From: Coemansia sp. RSA 487 | Taxonomy: Eukaryota > Kickxellomycota > Kickxellomycetes > Kickxellales > Kickxellaceae | NCBI GenBank assembly: GCA_027577595.1 | Contig: JANBRJ010000043.1 | Coordinates: forward strand, 1-64,000 | Reading direction: 5' to 3' | DNA: 64,000 bases | Shown here: positions 19,539-30,271 of the stretch, one piece after another | How positions within the stretch are numbered: the first letter of the stretch is position 1 | Layout of the letters: every line of letters begins with the position of its first letter | Notes under the pieces: model-generated | Seen by the model: only the letters and a program-made list of their open reading frames with translations | What the model was told of the DNA's origin: nothing | Database searches by the model: none | Translations under genes and position numbers: made by a program

Positions 19539-22103
19539 TTAGTTGGCGCTGCTAGTCAAAAAGCCAACTGGTATCCACTTCCTAGTAGCGGCATCGAGCT
19601 TGTATAGCTGAGTCAGAATACGTAGAACGTTGCTGCCAATAGCAATCCCAATGTCGAGGCGCTCGGTGCACCCGGAAAGACAGGTTGGATACCTCTTTTC
19701 TATTATCTGGTCCAGCGCTTTTTTAGCCAGGATTTCGTGGAGCCCAGTATTGGCACGTTTGTCCTTGGGAATCAGCTTGAATTCGATCAGAACACCGAAC
19801 TGGTTTGGTTGGTTGTCGGTGCTGAAGAGCCGCATCAGATGGTCACATTGCCCGTCGCCCGTGTGGTTCTCGCGTGTTGTAATAGCATGCGATGTATGGG
19901 TGGATACCTGGTCCGGGGGCGAGAGTGCTCCGAGACACGATGCTGCTGTCAACACTGTTGCCACAATGTTTGCATATTCCTTCTCCTTATACTTTCCGTG
20001 GTTCGTGAGTGTGCCGAATGCCTCCTGGATAAAGCTTGAGAGGATAGCGGTCTTGCCTTCCCAAAGCTCAGCAAGCAACGACCCACGCACATTGATATCG
20101 GCTCTTTCTGCAAACCCTGTTCCCAACAGCGTACGCGTGAAAAGAGTGCACCACACATTATACACCTCGTGGTTCGGGATGCACACCGAGTCTGGATGCT
20201 TGTGCGTCAGATACCCAGCAAAAAGACAGAGCGTGAGCATCCCATCTGCTGAATACTTACCAGAGCTGACGATGTTCATATCCGGCTTTGGAAGCTGCAG
20301 TGAAACTGCCTGGCTGTTACTGAGTGCGAGGTCGTGGTCAAGCCCACCAAGCCTTGTCTCCCTGTAGTCGCGGATCAGGCTTTCCATTAGACGAATGGCT
20401 TGGTCGCGATGGCTGGTAAATTGCTCTTCGATAAGATCAGTTGTACCTGTAGCAACCCAGTGTGCTCTGGCTGCGGATTTAATGGCATCAGGTACGCTCC
20501 GAACCTCCCCATGCTCGGACGACTCTAGTTGATTGCAGAGGCATTCTATAAATGCGCATACCGACCATGGGTTGTACTTGCCACGGAACCGCCCAAAATG
20601 ATACCCGTTGTACCAGTCCTTTATCACCGCCATAACTTCGTCCCTGTGCTCAGCTATCTGCGGAAAGCGAGTGGCACTCTTTTCCAGCAACCCCTCAACT
20701 TCCTTTGCGTTAAACCAGAAGGAGTCTGTCAATGCGTCCAAGCCCTTGCCAGAGTGTTTGTAAGTGGCACTGATGGCACTGCCATTCCCTGTTACATTCT
20801 TGAATGGCACCATCGGAAAATCTACAATATTGTTTGCGCCAGATCCGAGCTCCGCCAGTGGTACTTCGAACACGCCAACCAAGAGCCCTTTACGAAGGTA
20901 GCGGTTATCCTATAGCACCAGAACAAACGGCAACATTAACAAAAGCATGTATGTGACAAGCAGCTTACATAAACAAGAGGTTTGGAAGAGTTTCTTGCGA
21001 CTTACCTTGAACATTGCCTGAATCAAGCTCTTGAGCGAGTTTTGCACCTCTTTCTTCTCCTTCTCATCGCTCCACGATTCCAAACAGGAATGGATAAAAG
21101 GGACGTCGTATTCGTCGAGGAGCAGGATGTATTTACCAATACATTCGCCCACAAATTCCGATAAACTTTTAAAAAGTTGCATGGGCATATCTGCATACTC
21201 GCTGGCAAACTTTTTGGTGGCACATCTAGCAGCGTCGTAGTCATCAAGTATATTCTGAAGTCTTCGTAGGTATCTGTTGGTGTTTTCAACTTTAACACCA
21301 TTGATAAGTGGGTATTGTTTCAGCCAATTATCCGCAGCAGTTGCAATCGCATCGCAGAGTCTCACATAAAACCTCCCAACCGGCGTCCCCTTACACAAAC
21401 TAAACGATATGTGTATCACTGGGTGCTTCATGAAATGCTCGTCAAAAAATGCACGGTGCTTCTCCTTGAGCAATGAATCATTGAACAACAGTGTGCGCTT
21501 TAGCTGACACTTTGTAGCAATGTCCATCTGTTGTATCTGCTCTGCCGATCGACAAAGCTTTTCGATCGCGCTGTCTGGAGCATCTAGGTGCGACTCTTCT
21601 GGTGCCATACTAAAGAACAGAAGCAGCTGAATCAGGTTGTATGTTTTGCCGGAACGACGTGGCAAGCATATGCGACCAGATGACTTGATCTTCTCCCAAA
21701 AGCCAATACAAAAAAGCGATTTGTCGACCGTGCAAACCATCGCACTACCAGCATCGGTGAATGAGGCATTGACCCCCACATGAGTTCCAGAGACTCTGAC
21801 TGGTGAACTGCTTAGTTTAAACAAATCAAATGCCTCTTCAGGAGCCCACGGTTCTGGCGTATGTTGTTCTGGTGTTCGCATCTTGAGTGATGATGAACTG
21901 ATGCTTAGCGTTTCAGGAGCCTGCTGTTCTGACATATGCTGTTCCAGTGTACACAGCTCAGGTGGTGGACTACTGCTTAGCGCTTCAAGTGGGTCAGTGG
22001 TAGCTGGTAGCTGGTGGCGTGTCTCGTTTGCTCTGCTGGCGTTTCGCTGTCGGCGCCTACGCTCGTTTATAACGAGACTAACCTCGTCTTCGTCGTCAGG
22101 CAC
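19539..22103 (-). CDS. AAA-ATPase-like / PD-(D/E)XK nuclease family protein
   Basis: Two exons: 22103-21006 and 20909-19539, intron 96 bases (donor gtaagt, acceptor ctatag, phase 0). The open frame starts with GTG at 22103; the first in-frame ATG is at 21935 (766 residues) unless an upstream exon exists. A Ser/Pro/Glu-rich N-terminus is followed by a P-loop (PRRSGKTYNL), a Walker B-like YILLLDEYDVPF and DNRYLRKGLLVGVFEVPLAELGSGANN. Then come FWFNAKEVEGLLE, WYNGYHFG and YNPWSV, which are hallmarks of the AAA-ATPase-like family (PF09820). The C-terminus has GVLIEFKLIP followed by a Lys/Gln helix (AKKALDQIIEKRYP), as in the linked PD-(D/E)XK domain (PF08011). This pairing is expanded in Mucoromycota, Zoopagomycota and some bacteria. 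Its function is unproven; defence, effector and selfish roles have been proposed. It looks intact. Confidence 0.85.
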
Positions 22104-22143
22104 GTTCTTTCTAGTGATTCAGCACCTTTGAAAACAAAAGCAT

Positions 22144-22520
22144 GTTTAGTACGCATTGCTGGGCTTGGTTGACTGTTAAAATGAGCTCTGTGGAAATAAC
22201 TGTTTGTACCTTTTCATTGATTTGGACGGTGAAATTCGCGTAAGGGAGGCTATATGCAAAAAATGCAGAACTGCGTGTTCAATAAAAGGGGGAATTATAA
22301 ACAAGCGAATAAAGAGACAACAGTAAATAACTTTTGTAATGGGAAGGTGCATTTTTCGCTTTTTTTAGCTTGCAAAAAAAGTGGGTGATATCACAAGAAT
22401 TTTATTCAGCAGAATTGTGGTTCCTTTCTATGGCATTCACAGCTTTTATGGTTGTTCAAACATTAAACAATCTGAACAATTAGAAAGTATATACTATATG
22501 CTTCCTGGCAATATGATTAA
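22144..22520. other. Gap upstream of the AAA-ATPase-like gene
   Basis: AT-rich with homopolymer runs. It should hold the promoter of the minus-strand AAA-ATPase-like gene and perhaps a first exon. I see no clear splice pair giving an in-frame ATG. Confidence 0.4.
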
Positions 22521-22529
22521 CTTTTCACG

Positions 22530-23464
22530 GGTCAATCGTATTGCGGCTCAGTCCAGCTCAACTCAAGCGTCGAGTTGATGCCCTTTATATTGATGTTGTT
22601 CCAGAGTTTGTAAAGGATTGTCTCCTTGCAATTGCGTGTCGCGAGTATCTTGTCAGTTGCTTGGGAAACCTGTGCTTCAAAATCCCCTACGCATTTTCAA
22701 TCGGGTTGAGATTGGGAGAATCTGCTGGCCATGTTTTTTTTTCAATACGTTGCAACTGGCGATATTTACAAGAAACTTTTGATGTGTGTATACGAGCATT
22801 GGCTTCTACGGGTGTTGTGATGTTGTTGCCATCCATTGAGCTTTCCAGTTGAGGCGCACATGCTTCTTCCTTTAATACCTGGCTAGTCACTGGCTTTTCT
22901 CTGAAAACAACAAAGTCAGTGTGTCCGTTGTAAAAGATACCGCCTCATACGTCAAGAGAACGACCGCCCGGTTTGAATGTATCAGCCATACTATTTCTAC
23001 CAAGCTTACTGTTTTTAGATCGGTCTACAAGAGCTCTTGACTAACCAAGGCTGAGCTGGAATGTGCTTTCGTCAGTGAATATACGCCCCTTCCACTTTTT
23101 GATGCCCCAATTGATATGGTCTTTTGCAGGCTTCAGTCGCACCTTTGCCTGTTTCTTGGTAATAAATGGGTTCTTCCTCGCTATCCTAGAAATAATGCCT
23201 TAGCCTTTCAAAATATTTATGACGTACTGGCGACAAATACCGATATCTAAATCCATCACGATCTCACTATTTGTTATTCTCGGATTCTTATCACTGTATT
23301 CACAATGTGCCGTTGTGTATATTTACCAATTCTAGATTCCCTGCCACTCTTTGAGCTAGTCGTTTACACCATCAATGGGAAATGAATGATATGCTGAGTT
23401 GATGATGCACTGAGTTTATTAAATATCCACGTGGATGCAATAGAAATTTTTGGGAAAACTCCGA
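22530..23464 (-). mobile_element. Degraded Tc1/mariner DNA transposon
   Basis: Minus-strand reading gives ARKNPFITKKQAKVRLKPAK, DHINWGIKKWKGRIFTDEST (first catalytic Asp, about 23,070), then ANARIHTSK (about 22,800) and WPADSPNLNPIEN (about 22,691-22,731, third acidic residue). These are in the order of a DDE transposase of the Tc1 group. The second catalytic Asp of the usual QDNA motif reads Ala here (EANA), and several stops and frame changes interrupt the frame, so the copy is dead. The paired-type HTH N-terminus is not clear. A 64-base end segment (23401-23464) recurs at 58163-58219. I could not find a matching inverted end near 22.4-22.5 kb. Confidence 0.82.
23401..23464 (+). repeat. Tc1-end-like segment, copy 1
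   Basis: Starts GATGAT, includes CACGTGGATGCAATAGAA and ends AAACTCCGAG. It resembles 58163-58219, with many matches around the shared TGGATGCA core. It lies at the 5' end of the dead Tc1 copy and directly before the right island repeat. Confidence 0.5.
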
Positions 23465-23474
23465 GACGATTGTG

Positions 23475-23601
23475 GTGATCTGGAGCGATACTCCCATGAT
23501 TCCTGAGCTAAATAAACCTGACACACAACATAAAAACCGTGCCTGCAAAGCAACTAAATCGTTTTCTCAGTTTTATTCTTTTATCAAATCAATACATCAC
23601 A
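23475..23601 (+). repeat. Right copy of the island-flanking direct repeat
   Basis: About 127 bases matching 17987-18122 in the same orientation, from GTGATCTGGAGCGA to AATACATCACA. It differs mostly by transitions. It lies 193 bases before MED20, so the two copies bracket all accessory sequence between the conserved genes NOB1 and MED20. Confidence 0.85.
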
Positions 23602-23793
23602 TATCTATCAACCGAAACCCAAAATACCACAAATGGTAATGCAAGTGTAAAAAAAACAGTGAGCGGAAAAAGAATGAGCCAAAAAAAAAGTAAATAAAGA
23701 TGACGTGAAAACTCTATCATAACGACATACCTGTATTATTTCCAAAAAACCTAGCATTTTATATTAGCATAGTGAGGAAAAAAAGAAAACCGG

Positions 23794-24465
23794 ATGGCTG
23801 GGTCGACATGGGTACTATGGTGGAAGGACGCACAGGGGACAGCGTCGCTGGGACTGTTGCAGGAGCGGCTATTGCGCGGCCTGCGGGCTAACTTAAAGGG
23901 CCGGTGGAGCATGGACACGAAGCTCTTCCACTCGCCACACAACTTTGTCGAGCAACAAAACATTAAGCTACCCAGCGAAAACATCCGCCGGGCCGAATCG
24001 CGAGGCACGGCCAGCGACCAGTCGATGTACCTAGTGGTTCGGGGACAAGGCGCGTCGCGGCGCCAGTTCTACGTGATGGCCAGCAACCGCATGGTTGTGG
24101 AGACTGAGCCTGAGATGGAGTCCGTGGTGCTTCGGTTGAAGAACCTGTGGACCCCGCGGCAGGCCGCGCGAATCGAGGGGTACAGCTACGAGGGCGACGA
24201 CTGGGTCATTCGCACAGGCAACCTGATGGTCGGCACCAGCTACAAGGGTCTGGTTATCGAGATCAACTACTTGCCGTGCTCAAACCCCGAACAGACACGT
24301 GGCCTGATGCGCGAATTGCTGCTGATGATCCTGCCGCCTGATGCCCAGGTCGACGCAAATAATGGCGTGGATTATCGCCGCGCAGGGCTTGATCCTAAGA
24401 GAATGACCGATTGCCACACTGCGTACCAGTACGTACATCTGTTTACGCAGAGCAGCCTGCTCTGA
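23794..24465 (+). CDS. MED20: Mediator complex subunit 20 (MED20/Srb2)
   Basis: 223 residues, single exon, starting MAGSTWVLWWKDAQG. The fold signatures of MED20 are recognisable: the first strand and helix (ASLGLLQERLLRGLRANLKG), a middle strand region (MYLVVRGQGASRRQFYVMA), then RLKNLWTPRQAARIEGYSY, DDWVIRTGNLMVG and YKGLVIEINYLPCS, which align with the human [24 protein letters not shown] and EVEYGPC stretches. The end is TAYQYVHLFTQ. MED20 is a head-module subunit that pairs with MED18 and contacts Pol II regulatory surfaces. The coding sequence is clearly more GC-rich than its AT-rich flanks. Confidence 0.88.
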   Translation: MAGSTWVLWWKDAQGTASLGLLQERLLRGLRANLKGRWSMDTKLFHSPHNFVEQQNIKLPSENIRRAESRGTASDQSMYLVVRGQGASRRQFYVMASNRMVVETEPEMESVVLRLKNLWTPRQAARIEGYSYEGDDWVIRTGNLMVGTSYKGLVIEINYLPCSNPEQTRGLMRELLLMILPPDAQVDANNGVDYRRAGLDPKRMTDCHTAYQYVHLFTQSSLL

Positions 24466-25759
24466 GGCAGCTCTTGATTGTTGCACAAAAAAGCGCTTGT
24501 ATTTGTAGTCAGTGCAGTGGCCATTTTACTTTTATTGCTACAGATTTACGTGCAGATCGGTCCTACTAGTTTAGGGGGGTTACATCGGCTCTTGCACCAA
24601 CAAAAGAAAAAACTAGCGTACAAAAAGAAGAAAAAAAAAACTAGCGCACTAAAAGAAAACTAAAGAATTGATCATGCACATGATGCTGAAACTGCTGCTA
24701 GGATCCAAATATAGATGTACTTGATTCACGTGGAATATGTCCTGCTTGAAGGTCATATGATACTCCTGCAGTGCATGTTGTGCTGTGGGAAAACTGGCAG
24801 AGAAAACGAAGCACGCCTTTGGCCCAGAGTATATGAAAAACCTGTCTTCCATTCAGTCATACCACGCTGTTGTGCTTTCATCACCATCTTTAGATACTTC
24901 CTGTCCAAAGTACGTTTAATTGAAACAACTGGACAAAGGATAAAGGCAGCATATACCGAGATGTAATGCAATGATCATCCCTTGTTCCATTCGAGACGAC
25001 CGGTATGTGATTAGATTGTCATTCGCTGGCGCTGATAGCCGAATATACACACTAATGGGATATTAAAGACAAAAACTTACATTAAAGGAAAAAGATCCAC
25101 CAGAAAAGTCCCCAGTTTACAGCAGAAAGTTCCTGGTTTGCTGTTGGATTGGCTGAAAATGAAAAAAGAACAACAAATGGACGTTTTCAATCACCAGTGA
25201 TATTGCCGTTTTCAATCGGGAGAGGGGGGCTCACTGATCGATAAGTCTTCTGTGAGCTTGGCAGAGAAATGTGTGGTATTATGTTTTGCCGACCATTGGC
25301 GTTTACGGAAGAAGGACCTGTCCCAAACGACCATACACGGCTTCAAGTAAAGTGCGGACAACTCGAATGGAATATTTTCCGGGCATATACGGGGAAGAAA
25401 CACAAGGCAGCTCAATCGCACACAATAGAGCACAAGCTTTAATGGCATTGATAAATAAGGCCATCCCCCGTTTTGCAAGGAGATGAAAATATATTTTCTC
25501 CTCGGTTTTATCTTTTCTATTCAGTCATATTTCCTGTATTCCCTCTTATTTAGTGTATTTATATGCAAAAGCCTATTAGAAAATTATTATATACTGTTAC
25601 AGCAGTACCATTGCAGCAGCTAATATTAAAACATAGTATATATTCTTTTTTTTTTCTTTCTCTCTCACGACAACCACCTTGTCGCTGAAGAGATCTGCGC
25701 ACGTATTTGGTAACTAAAGCTGGGAATCCATAGTTTTTTTGCGCGCGCACACATCTCCT
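24466..25759. other. Long intergenic region before the permease gene
   Basis: Mostly AT-rich. Short open stretches at 24,715-24,966 (plus) and 25,212-25,486 (both strands) have no recognisable protein character. A small imperfect duplication of AAAAAACTAGCG occurs near 24,610-24,645. The last 250 bases carry T runs and should include the permease promoter. Confidence 0.45.
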
Positions 25760-27478
25760 ATGAACATGTTTGGACAGCAGGTGGAGCCCGAACGCGCCGA
25801 GCCTGGCTCCAACCATGTGTACCACCGCCCCTCGATCTACTCGCTGCGAGGAGACGCCGAAGGGTTTGAAAAGGCCTCAGTGCACAACGACGAAAAGGTC
25901 ATTGAAACGAACAGCGTTACAGCAGAAAGCATCCACGAGGCCAAGCAGCCCAAGCTGCAGCGCAAGCTCAAAGGCCGGCAGATGGGCATGATTGCGATCG
26001 GCGGGACGATCGGCACGGGGCTATTCATTGGAAGCGGGACAACGCTGGCAGATGCGGGCCCAGCCGGGTCGCTGATTGCATTTCTCGTGATGGGGTCGAT
26101 GGTGTTCTTCGTGTGCACGTCGCTGGGCGAAATGTCGACGTTCATACCCACGTCGGATCCCTTCAACCACTTTGCCACGCGGTTCCTGGACCCGTCGCTG
26201 GGGTTTGCGTTTGGGTGGAACTACTGGTATTCGTGGATGCTGACAGTCGGGTCGGAGCTCGTTGCATGCGGCATGGTTGTGCAGTACTGGCTCCCGCACA
26301 TCACCGGCGCCGTGTGGAGTCTGATAACGCTTCTGATCATCTTTGCGTTCAACGCAATCTCGGTTAGGGGGTACGGAGAGGCCGAGTTCTGGATGTCGGC
26401 CCTTAAGGTTCTGACGGTCATCGTCTTCTTCATTGTCGGCATCCTCACGGTCACGGGCGTCACCGGCGGAGACGACATCGGCGGCCGCAACTGGCACGTC
26501 GAGGGCGCGCCGTTCAAGGACAACATTGTCGGCATCCTCAAGGCGTGCATCGTGGCTGCCTTTTCGTTCCAGGGAACAGAGATCGTTGGGATCACCGTCG
26601 GCGAATGCGCAAACCCTCGGCGCGACGTGCCGCGCGTCATCCAGTCGGTCTTCTGGCGCATCCTGCTGTTCTACATCTCCTCGATTCTCATCATCGGCCT
26701 TGTAATTCCCAACTTTGACAAGAACCTTGCTAACGCCGGCAGCGTCAGCGACATTGCAATCTCGCCGTTCACAATGGTGTTTGAAAAGGCCGGTGCCAGC
26801 TGGGCTGCCGATCTGATGAACGCCATTGTGCTCGTTACTGTGCTTTCCGCAGGAAACTCCGGCCTGTATGCGTGCACTCGTGTGATGTGGGTGCTTGCAA
26901 ACGAGGGCAAGGCACCAAGGTGGTTCCGCAAGGTGACCAAGAAGGGTGTCCCGCTCTGGTGCCTTTTGTTCACTGCGCTATGCTCAACCGTGGTGTTTTG
27001 CATCTCGCTGGCTGGAAATAAAGACGTCTATGTGTTCCTGATCAATCTTTCTGGCCTCTCAGGCATTATTTTCTGGCTGGGCATCTCGCTCTGCCACTGG
27101 CGGTTCCGCCGTGCCTATGTTGCACAGGGATACAGCCTGGACGATCTGCCGTACCGCGCTGCGTTCTTCCCATTTGGCCCTGTCTATTCTTTCACGTTGC
27201 TTGCCATCATTATGATCGGACAGGGGTACGGTACGATTTGGCCAACGTTCGATGCTGCTAGCTTTGTCTCCACGTACCTTGCCATTCCTCTGTTTCTGAT
27301 CTTCTGGCTGGGGTGGAAGTTTGTGAAAAAGACAAAGTGGGTCAAGCTAGAGGATATAGATCTGGTCACTGGAAGTATCATAGAGATGGAACGCAATGGC
27401 GAAATCCAAGTGTTCCCACCAGAGAAGCCGGGTCAATGGAAAAGGTACCTTCAGTGGATGCGTCGCAAAAACGAGTAA
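25760..27478 (+). CDS. Amino-acid permease, APC superfamily (yeast AAT type, Lyp1/Can1-like)
   Basis: 572 residues from the ATG at 25760; the open frame back to 25739 starts with TTG and is not used. A soluble N-terminus of about 75 residues with Lys and Glu precedes the first helix. The hallmark RQMGMIAIGGTIGTGLFIGSG of the amino-acid permease signature follows, then about twelve helices including FSFQGTEIVGITVGECANP and YACTRVMWVLANEGKAP. The C-terminus is cytosolic (KKTKWVKLEDIDLVTG). These proteins import amino acids with protons across the plasma membrane. Members close to this sequence carry basic or broad-range amino acids; specificity here is not decidable from sequence alone. Confidence 0.96.
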   Translation: MNMFGQQVEPERAEPGSNHVYHRPSIYSLRGDAEGFEKASVHNDEKVIETNSVTAESIHEAKQPKLQRKLKGRQMGMIAIGGTIGTGLFIGSGTTLADAGPAGSLIAFLVMGSMVFFVCTSLGEMSTFIPTSDPFNHFATRFLDPSLGFAFGWNYWYSWMLTVGSELVACGMVVQYWLPHITGAVWSLITLLIIFAFNAISVRGYGEAEFWMSALKVLTVIVFFIVGILTVTGVTGGDDIGGRNWHVEGAPFKDNIVGILKACIVAAFSFQGTEIVGITVGECANPRRDVPRVIQSVFWRILLFYISSILIIGLVIPNFDKNLANAGSVSDIAISPFTMVFEKAGASWAADLMNAIVLVTVLSAGNSGLYACTRVMWVLANEGKAPRWFRKVTKKGVPLWCLLFTALCSTVVFCISLAGNKDVYVFLINLSGLSGIIFWLGISLCHWRFRRAYVAQGYSLDDLPYRAAFFPFGPVYSFTLLAIIMIGQGYGTIWPTFDAASFVSTYLAIPLFLIFWLGWKFVKKTKWVKLEDIDLVTGSIIEMERNGEIQVFPPEKPGQWKRYLQWMRRKNE

Positions 27479-27730
27479 GCGATTTTATATTTAAACAGTA
27501 ATGTGCTTTTTTTTGGTATCTCTGTTCAGAATTATCAATGTAATTTAGACTTTTTTTTTGACCAAGTGATTTACGACCCCCGGGCCCATACACTCGCGCT
27601 CTTTGATTGTTTTTATGACCTTTAGAGTGAAAATTTGCCGTCTTTTTATTTTTATTTTTACTATTTCATACTCACCAACCGATCTATTAGCTACATCATC
27701 AAAACCTTGTTTTGCTAAGCCTGTTTGAAA

Positions 27731-27785
27731 ATGGAATTCACATCAACCAACGGAAAAACAAATACACAACGAACCAATGCCAACG

Positions 27786-27822
<37 letters not shown>

Positions 27823-30271
27823 CGAAAGCGAAGACGAAAGGGCAAGCTACGTGAACCCGTTCGCCAAGACGTCATCATCCACAGACAAAGCAAGAGGCGA
27901 CAATAATACTGGATTGTCCTTGAAAGCACTATCCCGTTCAGCACGTAGCGGAGGTAGCTCCAAAGAGCCGCTGTCTGTGGAGGAGGCGCTAAGGATAAAG
28001 AAACAGCAAGCCGAGCCTGACCGTCCGGTGTTTTTAAGCAAACAGCAGAGAGCGCAAGCAGCGCTTGCAAAGAGGCAGCGTGAGGCTGATGAAACGAGAC
28101 AACGTCGGGAGGCAAGTGTCAGAGAACTGACTGCACAAAACAGTAATAACGAAGCGCCCTCCTCTATAGAGTCGCGAGAGCCAAGGGAGCAAAGATCAAC
28201 CCGACAGACTCGGAGGGATTCACGTAGTCCCGGCAGGCATGGGAGAAGGTATAACGACCGCGACGATCCGTCGCGGGGTTCATATCACCGGTCGAGTCGG
28301 CATTGGCGCGACAGTGACAGCGAAGAAGATAGCACCAGAAACAATGGTCGCGGTGGCGACTTTTATCGCCCTTCGTCGCGTCCGTCTAACAATAGAAAAC
28401 GATCACGTTCGCCTCTAGAGAAGCAGCGCTCACAGGCCAACAGCATCAAGGACAAAGAAACATTCGAGTATATCGGAAACCAGAGCATCGATGGCACCGG
28501 CGACCGTGTGTTGACGCACAAGGAGCGGGAAGCAATACGTAGGCGCTATTTGGTTGGTGAGCAGACATCTTCCTCGCGCAACACACGCAAGCAAAGCAAC
28601 CGCAAAGTTATGTTCGACTGGGACGCAAGCGAAGACACGTCGCGTGATATCAGCGATCTGTACGAAAACAGACACCAGTTCCAGCAGCTGTTTGGACGAG
28701 GCCAAGTTGCGGGCGTCGATGAGGCTGAGCAAGAGCGCCTGAAGAGAGGAGCTGAAAGGAACGCATCGCGCCGCCATGGTGTTCTGCCCTCGGCAGATGA
28801 GGATATCGCGGGTCTGTCAGCCGCAGACAAGGACCGCATGCACCGTGTGCGCGAGCGGCGGCGGCAGCGCGAGCTCAAGACGCAGTGGGACGAGCGTCAT
28901 TGGAGCGAGAAGCCGCTGGGCGAGATGCGCGACCGCGACTGGCGGATATTCAGGGAAGACTACAGCATCGCGTGCAAGGGCGGCAGCATCCCGCACCCAT
29001 ACCGATCATGGGACGAAAGCAACATCCCGAGCTCGATTCTGCGCGTAGTGGACGATATCGGATATCGTGAGCCGACGCCGATCCAGCGGCAAGCAATCCC
29101 GATTGGGCTACAGAACCGAGACTTGATCGGAATTGCCGAGACTGGAAGCGGGAAAACGGCATCTTTCCTGATCCCCATGCTGGCGTTCATAATGACGCAG
29201 CCGAAGCTGAGCGAGCGCAACATGGCGGATGGGCCGTATGCGCTGATCCTTGCGCCGACACGCGAGCTTGCGCAGCAAATTGAGACGGAGGCCCACAAGT
29301 TTGCACGGCGCCTCGGGTTCCGCAGCGTATCGATTGTGGGAGGACATGATATAGAGAAGCAGGCGTTTGCGCTGCGCAATGGCGCAGAGATTGTTATTGC
29401 CACGCCCGGACGGCTGCGCGACTGCCTTGACCGGCGTGTGCTTGTGCTCAACCAGTGCACGTATGTGGTGATGGATGAGGCCGACCGCATGATGGATATG
29501 GGATTTGAGGACGACGTCAACTTCATTCTTGACGCGCTGCCGGTCTCCAACATCAAGCCCGACTCCTACGACGAGGATGACGTGGCGATGGCCGGCGAGT
29601 TCAAGTTCCGGCAGACAACAATGTTCTCCGCAACGATGCCTGCGGCTGTCGAGCGCCTGGCGCGCAAGTTCCTGCGCAAGCAGGCGACAGTGACGATCGG
29701 CACGGCCGGCAAGGCGGTGGACACGGTGGAGCAGCGCGCGGAGTTTGTGACGGGCGACGAGAAGCGCAAGCAGCGGCTAATCGCCCTCCTGCGGAGCCAC
29801 GCCGACCCGCCGCCGTTCATCGTCTTCGTCAACCAGAAGAAGAACGTCGACCTTCTGGGCTCAGCACTCATGCGCACGCACCACTCGGTGGTGACTTTGC
29901 ATGGAGGCAAGACGCAGGAGCAGCGCGAGCAGGCGCTGACGAAGCTGCGCAACGGCGATGCCGACATTCTTGTAGCAACCGATGTGGCTGGACGCGGCAT
30001 TGATGTCAAGGATGTGTCGCTGGTGGTCAACTTTGACATGACAAAGGACATCGAGAGCTACACGCACAGAATCGGCCGCACAGGGCGCGCAGGCAAGCGT
30101 GGATTGGCAATTACGTTCCTGAGCCCACAGGACGATCGCGATGTGCTCTACGATCTGCGCAAGATGATTTCCGCCTCGCCGGTGTCGCGGTGCCCGCCGG
30201 AGCTTGCCAACCACGACGCCGCACAGGCGCCTCCGTCGCTCGCAAAGTCAGCAGCAGGCAGGAAAGCATAG
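27731..30271 (+). CDS. PRP28: DEAD-box RNA helicase PRP28 (DDX23), U5 snRNP
   Basis: 846 residues from the ATG at 27731 (an upstream in-frame TTG is not used). The N-terminus has a poly-Asn run coded by AAC repeats, then an Arg/Ser/Glu-rich region typical of U5-100K. The helicase core has the Q motif (EPTPIQRQAIP, about 447), motif I AETGSGKT (about 470), PTRELAQQ, TPGRL, DEAD (about 581), SAT (about 632), VATDVAGRGID and HRIGRTGRAG (about 780). The stretch W-x4-IPSSILRVVDDIGY before the Q motif is specific to Prp28. PRP28 displaces U1 from the 5' splice site so U6 can pair there before catalytic activation. Confidence 0.97.
27785..27823 (+). repeat. AAC trinucleotide repeat coding poly-Asn in PRP28
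   Basis: About a dozen consecutive AAC codons give an Asn run near residues 19-32. It is likely length-variable. Confidence 0.9.

Noticed and set aside
17987-23601. Reading the two direct repeats as LTRs of one retroelement
   Set aside because: No gag, protease, reverse transcriptase, integrase or primer-binding site is seen between them; the content is host-type and DNA-transposon sequence. The repeats are kept only as flanking repeats.
24478-25486. Several small ORFs between MED20 and the permease
   Set aside because: They start with non-ATG codons or overlap each other on both strands, and none shows a domain or conserved motif.
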